Positions 7,095 to 14,884 of a stretch of 64,000 nt of DNA are shown here, in pieces. Position 1 is the stretch's first letter. Every line of letters begins with the position of its first letter. The notes beneath the pieces were generated by a model. It was not told the DNA's origin. It ran no database searches and saw only the letters and a program-made list of their open reading frames with translations. The DNA comes from Aquabacterium soli (GTDB taxonomy: Bacteria; Pseudomonadota; Gammaproteobacteria; Burkholderiales; Burkholderiaceae_C), in contig NZ_RSED01000010.1 in assembly GCF_003933735.1 (NCBI RefSeq), positions 121,210 through 185,209 on the forward strand. The letters run 5' to 3'. The translations under genes and the position numbers were made by a program.

Positions 7095-9433
7095 ACCATC
7101 CCTTGTCATCGCTGCCGTCACCTCCTTCTGCTGCCGTCATGAGCTTGATCACTTCTGTTATTTCCTTTGGGCCTCGCACCATGCCCCTGGCCGCCGCCGT
7201 GCTGTGGGTAGGCCTGTGGCCCTTCATCGACGCCGCCGCCCAAACCCAGCTTTCGGCGCCTGCTCCTGTTCCTGCTGCGACGGACGACACAAAGGCCCCG
7301 GTGAACGGGTTCGCCGAGACGCTCACGCCTCGCAAGCGCCGACCGGCACAGGCGAAGGACGTGGCCTACGCACCGGTCAAGGCCATTGATGACCTCGGCC
7401 AGATCCCGGAGATCGAAATGTTCGTGGGCGAATCTCGCGTGCTTCCAGCACCAGGGGTGGGGCGCATCGCAGTCGGCAACGGCCGCCTGCTGACCGCTGC
7501 AGCGCTGGACAAGAAAGAAGTGCTGCTGTTCGCCAACGAGGCGGGCACCTCTTCCTTGTTCATCTGGAACGAGGACGGACGCTACCAACGGCTCAAGATC
7601 AACATCGTGCCGGGCGACACCTCGCGCGTGGGCCGTGAGATAGCCGCCTTCCTCGCCTCCATTCCGGGGGCCAGAGCGTCCATCGTGGGCGACAAGGTGA
7701 TCGTCGAAGGTGATCGCCTGTCGGACCTGGATCTGGGCAAGGTCAAGAAGCTCGAATCGACCTATCCACAGCTGATCAATTTCACCAATCCGCGCGGCTA
7801 CGACAAGATGGTGATGATCGACGTCAAGGTCGTCGAGTTTCCCAAATCCGAACTGCAGGAGTACGGGCTCAAATGGACGCCCACGGGTGGCGGTGCCGTC
7901 GCGGCCGTCTGGCTGCCCTTTCGCACCGGGCGCAATGGCCCTTATCAGGTCAACATCCCCGTCTCTTCTGGCCAGTCGAGCTTGCCGATCACCAACCCGG
8001 GCGAAGCCTCGACCACTCTTCACCGGGCGCTCAACAGCGCCGGCGCACTCAACATCGGCCTGAACATGACGCTCAACCTGCTGGCGCAGGAGGGCAAGGC
8101 CGCCGTGCTGGCCGAACCCCAGCTGTCCACGCGCAGCGGCAAGGAGGCCTCCTTTCTGGCAGGGGGACAGATCCCTTACGTGGTCACCAGCATCGAGGGC
8201 AACTTCGTCACCTTCAAGGACTACGGCATCAAGCTGGACATCGAGCCTTATGTGGACCGCGATGGCTACATCACGGCCGACATCGAAAGCGAGGTCAGTT
8301 CCATCGACACGTCTGTCAGCACGCCTGCGGGGCCAGGCATCAAGTCCCGCAAGACCAAGTCGACCTTCAACGTGGGCAGCGGGCAGACCATCGTGCTGAG
8401 CGGCCTGCTCTCGCGGGACTTCAGCAACAACGTAGACAAGCTGCCCTTTCTGGGTGACCTGCCGGTATTGGGCGCGCTCTTCAGATCCAAGCGCTATCAG
8501 AACAACGAGACCGAACTGGTGGTCTTCGTCACACCGAGCGTGATCGATCACAAGACGCCCGAGTTGGTGGACAAGGTTGACAAGGCCAAAGAGCGTCTGG
8601 AGAAAGTCCTTGGGCCAGCCCCCCATCTGACCGAGCCACTGCAGCCAAGCCAACCGGTGAGTACAGCAGCAGAGCCGTCGCAGCCTGCGCCCCCGCAAGA
8701 GGGGGCCGCGCAACCAACCAAGCCGGCGGTGTCCCCAGCTCCGCTGGCCATACCCGCACCATCGCCTGCCACCACGACGGTCTCCACGGCTCCCATCACC
8801 GCGCAACCCGTGGCTATCGAAGCAAAGTCGCTGGCCGGTGCTAGCCTGCGGGTGATGCTTGAAGGCCTGGCTTTGCGTTCCAGCCCTGACCTGCGCAGCC
8901 CCATGCTCATGCCACTGTCGCAGGGCGCCATCGTGCGACAAGGACAAAAACGGGCACGCGGCACTTATGCCGATGCCTGGCGCCACGTCGTGGTGGGAAA
9001 CCTCGAAGGGTGGGCCGCCGCGCAATGGCTTGAGCCTGTTCGCCTGGAAGTGCTGTCGGCCGTGCCGAAGGGCCCGGGCGTACAGCAAGCGCAGGGCGGC
9101 AAAGAAGTGAACGCGCCCGTGGCTGCTGCCGCCGTCAAGGCTTTGTCCGTGGCGCCGGCGCCTGCCGTCAAGCCAACGCCCCTGCCCGCCTCAAAGGAAG
9201 CCGCTTCCGGCTCACCGCAGACAGGCGCTCCCAGCACCGCTCGCTACCGCGTGGCCCTGCCCAAGCTGGCCCTGAGGGTCTCGCCTGACGTCAACGCGAT
9301 GGTCCTCGTGCAGGTGCCTGAAGGCACGGTCGTCGAACAGTCAGAGCAGCCACCGCAAGGCGCCTGGACGCCCATCCGCTACGCGGACCGCCAAGGCTGG
9401 GTGGCATCCCAGTGGCTCGAGCGCCAACCCTGA
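7091..9433 (+). CDS. cpaC: Tad secretin CpaC/RcpA with two C-terminal SH3-like domains
   Basis: Outer-membrane secretin channel of the Tad pilus, 780 residues from GTG 7091. The order is: long signal region (first ~50 residues), pilus N-terminal domain (residues ~95-170, FVGESRVLPAPGVGRIAVGN), BON-like stretch (~175-230, ASIVGDKVIVEG), secretin core (~235-490, with LAEPQLSTRSGKEASFLAGG and a terminal VVFVTPSVID), then a Pro/Ala-rich linker. Two bacterial SH3-type repeats follow, at about 583-650 and 715-780, each with the LRxSPD ... GTYADAWRHV/GWVAxQWLE pattern. Ordinary CpaC ends near residue 500, so ~280 residues are added. SH3b domains often bind peptidoglycan; here that is an inference. 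Confidence 0.9.
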   Translation: MNHPLSSLPSPPSAAVMSLITSVISFGPRTMPLAAAVLWVGLWPFIDAAAQTQLSAPAPVPAATDDTKAPVNGFAETLTPRKRRPAQAKDVAYAPVKAIDDLGQIPEIEMFVGESRVLPAPGVGRIAVGNGRLLTAAALDKKEVLLFANEAGTSSLFIWNEDGRYQRLKINIVPGDTSRVGREIAAFLASIPGARASIVGDKVIVEGDRLSDLDLGKVKKLESTYPQLINFTNPRGYDKMVMIDVKVVEFPKSELQEYGLKWTPTGGGAVAAVWLPFRTGRNGPYQVNIPVSSGQSSLPITNPGEASTTLHRALNSAGALNIGLNMTLNLLAQEGKAAVLAEPQLSTRSGKEASFLAGGQIPYVVTSIEGNFVTFKDYGIKLDIEPYVDRDGYITADIESEVSSIDTSVSTPAGPGIKSRKTKSTFNVGSGQTIVLSGLLSRDFSNNVDKLPFLGDLPVLGALFRSKRYQNNETELVVFVTPSVIDHKTPELVDKVDKAKERLEKVLGPAPHLTEPLQPSQPVSTAAEPSQPAPPQEGAAQPTKPAVSPAPLAIPAPSPATTTVSTAPITAQPVAIEAKSLAGASLRVMLEGLALRSSPDLRSPMLMPLSQGAIVRQGQKRARGTYADAWRHVVVGNLEGWAAAQWLEPVRLEVLSAVPKGPGVQQAQGGKEVNAPVAAAAVKALSVAPAPAVKPTPLPASKEAASGSPQTGAPSTARYRVALPKLALRVSPDVNAMVLVQVPEGTVVEQSEQPPQGAWTPIRYADRQGWVASQWLERQP

Positions 9434-9442
9434 GGAGCGGCC

Positions 9443-11296
9443 ATGCAGGTAGAAATCACCGATGCCAGCGGCACCACCCGCGAGATGCTCGCGCCCGAGG
9501 ACTGCATCATCGGCAAGGGCGCAGACTGCGAGATCCGCCTGAGCGGCTGGCGAGTGTCCAAGGAGCATGCTCGCCTGTTCAAGACACCATCAGGCGTCCT
9601 GCTCGAAGACCTTGGCGCGTTCGGCGGCATCACGGTCAACGGCAAGCGGGTGGAGATCCAGCATGGCCCGCTGAGGCCCAACGATGTGATCGGCATCGGG
9701 CCCTACAAGCTGACCGTCCGCGAACCCGCCGCCACGGCGACAGGCAGATTTCCCGAACCAGCGGTCCAGGCCGCCCATCCCGCCTCTCGCTCGGACACCG
9801 CGCGCCACCGCAACGAGCAGGCCGGCAAGGCCATCCGTGAGTCGCGTGAAGCCGCCCTCAAGGCGCAGGCCCAAGCACAGGCCCGGGCACCGGTGCTTCA
9901 CGATGCCGTCGCCCCGCTCGAAGGGGCGGTGCCACTGCAGCCCAACTATCCCATGACCGTGGCCCCGGACAACGGCCACAAGGCCCTCGAGTTCGAGTGG
10001 CGCAAGCGCATCCACGCCATGCTGCTGGAAACCATGGACCTGCGGCGTCAAGATGTCTCACGCATGAGCGACGAGCGCCTGCGGCACGAGACCGAAGCCC
10101 TCATCCGTTCGCTGCTGTCCAAGAGAGATGAGGAGATCCCCGCCACCATCGATCGACATCTGCTGTGCCGTCAGGTTCTCAACGAGGCCGTGGGCCTGGG
10201 CCCGCTCGAAGAGCTGCTCTCCGACGAGTCGGTCACCGAGATCATGGTCAACCGGCACGACGAGATCTTCGTCGAACGCTCAGGGCGCCTGACACGTCAC
10301 CCGCTGACCTTCACAGGCGATATGGCGGTCATGGGGGTGATCGAGCGTATCGTCACGCCCCTAGGCCGCCGCATCGATGAATCCTCGCCCATGGTGGATG
10401 CACGCCTGAAGGACGGCTCTCGCGTCAACGCGATCATCCCTCCGCTGGCGCTCAAGGGCCCCACGCTGACCATCCGAAAGTTCTCCAAGCGCAAGCTGAC
10501 ATCCAGCGATCTGGTGCGCTTTGGCTCCCTCAACGAACCGATGGCCGAGTTCCTGCATGTCTGTGTGGACCAGCGCAAGAACGTCATCGTCTCGGGTGGC
10601 ACCGGTTCGGGCAAGACGACGCTGCTCAACATCCTGTCGAACTTCATCCCCCGCTCCGAACGCGTCATCACAGTCGAGGATGCGGCCGAGCTGCAACTGG
10701 CACACGAGCACCTGATCAGCCTGGAAGCCCGCCCCAATAACGTCGAAGGCAAGGGCGGCGTGTCCATCCGCGACCTGGTGCGCAACACACTGCGCATGCG
10801 GCCAGACCGCATCGTGGTGGGTGAGTGCCGGGGCGCCGAGGCGCTGGACATGCTGCAGGCCATGAACACGGGCCACGAGGGTTCGCTCACCACGCTGCAT
10901 GCCAACACGCCGCGGGACGCACTGGCCCGCCTGGAAACGATGATCCTGATGGCCGGCATGGAACTGCCTCTGAGCGCCATCCGCGAGCAGATCGCCTCTG
11001 CGGTCGACATCATTGTCCAGCAGACGCGGTTCTCGTGCGGCACCCGCATGGTCACGCACATCGTAGAGATCACCGGCATCGAGAGCGGCACCATCCAGAT
11101 CCAGGAGCTATTCAGGTTCGTGCACCGGGGACACCATCCCGAGACAGGCAGGCTGCAGGGCTACTTCACCGGCTGCGACATGGTGCCGAGCTTCTACGAA
11201 GAGCTGCTCGCGGCCAACCACCCGCTGGACATCGGCATCTTCAACCCCACCCACCCCCAGCCGGCCGACACCGGCGCCCGCATGGCGAGCCACTGA
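9443..11296 (+). CDS. cpaF: Tad secretion ATPase CpaF/TadA with N-terminal FHA domain
   Basis: Cytoplasmic hexameric ATPase that powers Flp pilus assembly, 617 residues. Residues ~1-92 form a forkhead-associated (phosphothreonine-binding) domain (CIIGKGADCEIRL, SKEHARL, NGKRV). A linker rich in Ala/Gln follows, then the CpaF domain from ~180. Walker A is GGTGSGKT (385-392, Lys391) and the Walker B region is DRIVVGECRGAEALDML, with the usual His-containing LTTLHANTPRDAL. No tadZ/cpaE gene lies in this locus, where it normally precedes cpaF; the FHA domain may replace a regulatory or localising role. Confidence 0.92.
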   Translation: MQVEITDASGTTREMLAPEDCIIGKGADCEIRLSGWRVSKEHARLFKTPSGVLLEDLGAFGGITVNGKRVEIQHGPLRPNDVIGIGPYKLTVREPAATATGRFPEPAVQAAHPASRSDTARHRNEQAGKAIRESREAALKAQAQAQARAPVLHDAVAPLEGAVPLQPNYPMTVAPDNGHKALEFEWRKRIHAMLLETMDLRRQDVSRMSDERLRHETEALIRSLLSKRDEEIPATIDRHLLCRQVLNEAVGLGPLEELLSDESVTEIMVNRHDEIFVERSGRLTRHPLTFTGDMAVMGVIERIVTPLGRRIDESSPMVDARLKDGSRVNAIIPPLALKGPTLTIRKFSKRKLTSSDLVRFGSLNEPMAEFLHVCVDQRKNVIVSGGTGSGKTTLLNILSNFIPRSERVITVEDAAELQLAHEHLISLEARPNNVEGKGGVSIRDLVRNTLRMRPDRIVVGECRGAEALDMLQAMNTGHEGSLTTLHANTPRDALARLETMILMAGMELPLSAIREQIASAVDIIVQQTRFSCGTRMVTHIVEITGIESGTIQIQELFRFVHRGHHPETGRLQGYFTGCDMVPSFYEELLAANHPLDIGIFNPTHPQPADTGARMASH

Positions 11297-11297
11297 C

Positions 11298-12158
11298 ATG
11301 GATCCACAAGGCATGGTCATCGTCGTGTCGGTCGTCATCGCCGTGTCGACGGCGCTACTGGCCTGGGTCACCATCGAGGTGGGCACGGCAGGCCTTCAAC
11401 GCTACCGGGAAAGCTTCACCCAGCGCGTGCGCTTTCAGGCCCGCGAGTTCTTCCTGTTCATCGATCCGCGCCAGTTGTTCATTGCCAACCTGGCGGCCAT
11501 GGCCTTGATCGGCGGGGCCGCCTGGTTGGTGTTCGACAGCGTGGTGGCCGTGCTGCCGGTGTTGGCCATGATGGCTGTGGTGCCCCGCCTGCTGTACGCC
11601 TGGATGCGCAAGCGCCGCCTGCTCAAGTTCGAAGAGCAGCTGCCCGATGCGCTGATGATGCTGGCGGGGGGCATGCGCGCCGGGGCGGGCTTGAGCTCCG
11701 CCCTCAACCAGCTCGTGGCCGAGGCACGGGCGCCGCTGGTCCAGGAGTTCTCGCTCATGCTGCGTGAGCAACGCCTGGGCGTCTCGCTGGAGCAGAGCCT
11801 GAACAACCTGGGCCGGCGCATGCCCACCCAGACCACCACGCTGGTGGTGTCGGCCATGCGCATCGCGGTAGAGACCGGCGGCGGGCTGGCAGAGACGTTG
11901 GAAAGAACCTCGCACACCATCCGCAGCCGCCTGCAGATGGAAGGCAAGATCCGCGCGCTCACGGCACAAGGAAAGATGCAGGCCTGGGTGGTGGGGCTGC
12001 TGCCGGTGTTCCTGATGTTCATTCTCAACAAGATGGAGCCGGAGGCCATGAGTGAGCTTTGGCACACCCCGTTGGGCTGGGGCGTGCTGGCTGTCATCGC
12101 CTTTCTTGAGGTCATGGGCATCTATGTGGTGCGCAAGATCGTCACCATCGACGTATGA
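11298..12158 (+). CDS. tadB: Tad inner-membrane platform protein TadB
   Basis: 286 residues starting 2 nt after cpaF. It has N-terminal membrane segments, then a T2SSF/GspF-like domain (FEEQLPDALMMLAGGMRAGAGLSSALNQ; LVVSAMRIAVETGGGLAETLERTSHTIR) and C-terminal membrane helices. It pairs with TadC in the inner-membrane platform that couples CpaF ATP hydrolysis to pilin extraction. The stop overlaps the tadC start. Confidence 0.92.
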   Translation: MDPQGMVIVVSVVIAVSTALLAWVTIEVGTAGLQRYRESFTQRVRFQAREFFLFIDPRQLFIANLAAMALIGGAAWLVFDSVVAVLPVLAMMAVVPRLLYAWMRKRRLLKFEEQLPDALMMLAGGMRAGAGLSSALNQLVAEARAPLVQEFSLMLREQRLGVSLEQSLNNLGRRMPTQTTTLVVSAMRIAVETGGGLAETLERTSHTIRSRLQMEGKIRALTAQGKMQAWVVGLLPVFLMFILNKMEPEAMSELWHTPLGWGVLAVIAFLEVMGIYVVRKIVTIDV

Positions 12159-13096
12159 GGGGCCAGCGCATGTCTGATGATCTGATCACGCAAGAATCGC
12201 TTGTCCTGCTGTCGGTGGCCCTTGCGGTCGGCGTGAGCGTGGCGCTCATCGCCTGGCTGGTCAGCCGCGCGCTGGCCGAGGTGCCCAACGAAGACCGTGA
12301 GTTCAAGGATCCGCCGCCACTGGGGTTTCGCCTGCTGTGGTGGCCTATTCAATGGTCGAGCCACTTCCTGGACGGTGTCATCCCTGGCAAGGCCCGTGGC
12401 CGCATCGCAGCCCGGCTGCTGGTGGCAGGCCTGGAGTTCACGGTCAGCCCGGCGCAGTTCATCGCTGCCAGGGTGATCGGCGCCATCGCGTTGGCGGGCC
12501 TTGCCTGCTTCGTACTCTCTCTGTTCGAGAAGCCCGGCAGTGGTGGTTTCTCGACGATGCTGTACGGCCAGGTGACGCTGCTCGGGGCACTGTCTGGATG
12601 GTTCTACCCCACCATCTGGCTGCGTGACCGCATGGCCCTGCGCAAGCGCGAACTGCTCAAGTCCCTGCCGTTTCTGTTGGACATCATCACCCTGTGCGTG
12701 GAGGCAGGCCTGAACATGCAAGGGGCCATGGCACAGGCCGTGGCCAAAGGCCCCAAGGGCGTGTTGCGCAGCGAGTTCCTGCGTGTACTGAGAGACATCC
12801 GCGCCGGCAAGCAACGCGCCGAAGCACTGCGGGCCATGGCCGCGCGCCTGCGTGAACCGTCCATCACAGCGTTCACCACCGCCGTCATCCAGGCCGAATC
12901 GATGGGCATGAGCCTTGGGCCAGTGCTGCGCGCACAGGCTGATCAGCGGCGCTCAGAACGCTTCCTGCGCGCCGAGAAGATGGCCATGGAAGCGCCCGTG
13001 AAGATGCTGTTCCCGCTGATCGCCTTCATCTTTCCATGCACGTTCATCGTCCTGTTCTTTCCGATCGTCATCAAGTTCATGCATTCAGGGCTCTAG
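12155..13096 (+). CDS. tadC: Tad inner-membrane platform protein TadC
   Basis: 313 residues from ATG 12155 (ATGA overlap with tadB); an in-frame ATG at 12170 is an alternative. The GspF-like domain (SLPFLLDIITLCVEAGLNMQ; LRAMAARLREPSITAFTTAVIQAESMGMSLG) and the terminal membrane segments (MLFPLIAFIFPCTFIVLFFPIV) identify TadC. It follows tadB as in other tad loci. No tadD (TPR lipoprotein) follows. Confidence 0.92.
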   Translation: MRGQRMSDDLITQESLVLLSVALAVGVSVALIAWLVSRALAEVPNEDREFKDPPPLGFRLLWWPIQWSSHFLDGVIPGKARGRIAARLLVAGLEFTVSPAQFIAARVIGAIALAGLACFVLSLFEKPGSGGFSTMLYGQVTLLGALSGWFYPTIWLRDRMALRKRELLKSLPFLLDIITLCVEAGLNMQGAMAQAVAKGPKGVLRSEFLRVLRDIRAGKQRAEALRAMAARLREPSITAFTTAVIQAESMGMSLGPVLRAQADQRRSERFLRAEKMAMEAPVKMLFPLIAFIFPCTFIVLFFPIVIKFMHSGL

Positions 13097-13156
13097 GGGC
13101 CCGGCGTTCACACGCACTCCCTCAGAAAAAGCACCCAGAAACCAGGCGAGAAACCC

Positions 13157-14884
13157 ATGAAGACGTCATCTGACGAGGTCTACCTTCGCGTCCCGGGCCG
13201 CATCCACCGTTTGTCGCTGCGGGTGGCTGATACCTTTGGCTCGCGCTTTCGCGGGCTCATGCTCAGCCCGCCACCGGCACCCGGAACGGGCCTGCTGCTC
13301 AAGCAATGCGCCAGCGTGCACACCGCCTTCATGCGCTATCCGATCGACCTCGCCTATGTGAACGATCGAGGCCTGGTGCTGCGGTGCGTGGCCGCACTGA
13401 CGCCCTGGCGAGCCAGTGCGTATCGGAATGCAGGCGCACGAGTGGCCAGCCGCACACAGTCCATCCACACCCTGGAGATGGCCGCCGGGGAGCTCGCCCG
13501 CATCGGCATCGAACCCGGAGACCGCATTGCCCACGACGCATTCGAATCGGCCGTGATGGGTGGCGATGTGCCAGCGTCGAAGCCCGCGGTGCCACAGAAG
13601 CAACACGGCGCGGCCATGCTCGAATTCGCTGTGGTGGGCCCCCTGCTCACCCTGCTAGGCCTGGCTTCCGTCCAGTATGGCTTGCTGTTCAATGCCAAGA
13701 ACCTCATCAACCACGCCTCGTTCATGGCCGCTCGCGCGGGCTCCACGGGCAATGCCCGCATCGACACAGTCGAGCGGGCCTACTTGCGAGGCTTGATCCC
13801 ACTGTATGGCGGCGGACGAACCCTGCAGGAAACGACCGAGTCGCTGGCCAAGGCCACGGCCGACATGGCAGGCAATGTACAGATCGAAATGCTCAACCCC
13901 ACTCGGGAAAGCTTCGATGACTGGAACGACCCTCGTCTGCAGACACTGTTCAACACAGGTGCCAGGCGCGTCATTCCCCACCGCCATCTGGCCCACAACC
14001 TGAATGATCGAGCCGTTCTGGAGAAGCTGGGCAACAGCCGTGAACTGCGCAACGTCCAAGGCTCGCTGGTCAAGCCGAGCTCCGGCCAAAGCCTGGAAGA
14101 CGCCAACATCATCAAGCTGCGCATCACGCATGGCTATGAACCCAAGGTGCCCTTGGTCGGCCGGGTGTACGCCACCTTTCTGAAGTGGCTCGACGTCAAG
14201 GACAACGCGTTCGAGACCCGGCTCATCGAATCAGGCCGCATCCCGGTGGTCAGCCACGTCACGCTGCAGATGCAGACAGATCCCATCGAGACCACCCAAG
14301 TGTCGATCCCAGGCATGGGCAATGGCGGCACGCCCGTGGACCCGGGCGATCCGCCGGTGACAACCGCCGAGCCCCCACGGTGCCAGACCATCAGTTGCTC
14401 GCCCATGCCCGAGCCCACGGACCCTGGTGGTGGCGGCACCGGTTCCTGCAAGGAGGGCACCTGCCCCGTGTGCACCGGCACCTTGCCTCTGCCCGATGTC
14501 GAACTCGACACCGATGTGCTGTTCAACTTCAATCAATCGACACTGCTGCCGGAGGGTCGTGCGGCGCTGGATCGCCTTATCCAGAGCGCCAAAGACCGCA
14601 CCGCTGCGGGTGAAGTCTTCAGCGATGTGAAGGTGATCGGGCATACCGACCAGATCGGCGAGGCCGGCGTGAACCAGCAACTGTCCGTGACACGCGCCAA
14701 GGCAGTGAGTGACTACCTGCGGTCCCACGGCTTCCCCAGCCAGACCATCGCTCACGAAGGCCGAGGTGCCACCGAACCCGTGGTGCCTTTGTCTGCGTGT
14801 TCACCCAGGACCGGACAGGCGCTCATTGACTGCCTGCAACCCAATCGCCGCGTGGTCGTCCAGATGAGTGGAGCCAAGACATGA
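13157..14884 (+). CDS. DUF192 - TadE-like - OmpA C-terminal domain fusion protein
   Basis: A 575-residue single open frame with three modules. Residues ~5-128 are a DUF192 domain (FRGLMLSPP, CASVHTAFMRYPIDLAYVND). Residues ~148-190 hold a TadE-type class III pilin motif, KQHG/AAMLEFAVVGPLLTLLG, with predicted cleavage after Gly151. Residues ~200-440 are exported, with a Pro/Gly/Cys-rich linker at the end. Residues ~445-575 are an OmpA-like peptidoglycan-binding domain (VLFNFNQSTLLPEG; VIGHTDQIGEAGVNQQLS; NRRVVVQM). The module order puts DUF192 in the cytoplasm and OmpA in the periplasm. Prepilin-peptidase cleavage would free DUF192. The stop overlaps the RHS start. Confidence 0.85.
   Translation: MKTSSDEVYLRVPGRIHRLSLRVADTFGSRFRGLMLSPPPAPGTGLLLKQCASVHTAFMRYPIDLAYVNDRGLVLRCVAALTPWRASAYRNAGARVASRTQSIHTLEMAAGELARIGIEPGDRIAHDAFESAVMGGDVPASKPAVPQKQHGAAMLEFAVVGPLLTLLGLASVQYGLLFNAKNLINHASFMAARAGSTGNARIDTVERAYLRGLIPLYGGGRTLQETTESLAKATADMAGNVQIEMLNPTRESFDDWNDPRLQTLFNTGARRVIPHRHLAHNLNDRAVLEKLGNSRELRNVQGSLVKPSSGQSLEDANIIKLRITHGYEPKVPLVGRVYATFLKWLDVKDNAFETRLIESGRIPVVSHVTLQMQTDPIETTQVSIPGMGNGGTPVDPGDPPVTTAEPPRCQTISCSPMPEPTDPGGGGTGSCKEGTCPVCTGTLPLPDVELDTDVLFNFNQSTLLPEGRAALDRLIQSAKDRTAAGEVFSDVKVIGHTDQIGEAGVNQQLSVTRAKAVSDYLRSHGFPSQTIAHEGRGATEPVVPLSACSPRTGQALIDCLQPNRRVVVQMSGAKT

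Noticed and set aside
7118..9088. A 656-codon open frame on the reverse strand across the secretin gene
   Set aside because: It mirrors the well-supported secretin frame, has His/Arg/Gly-rich sequence typical of antisense GC-rich frames, and no recognisable domain.
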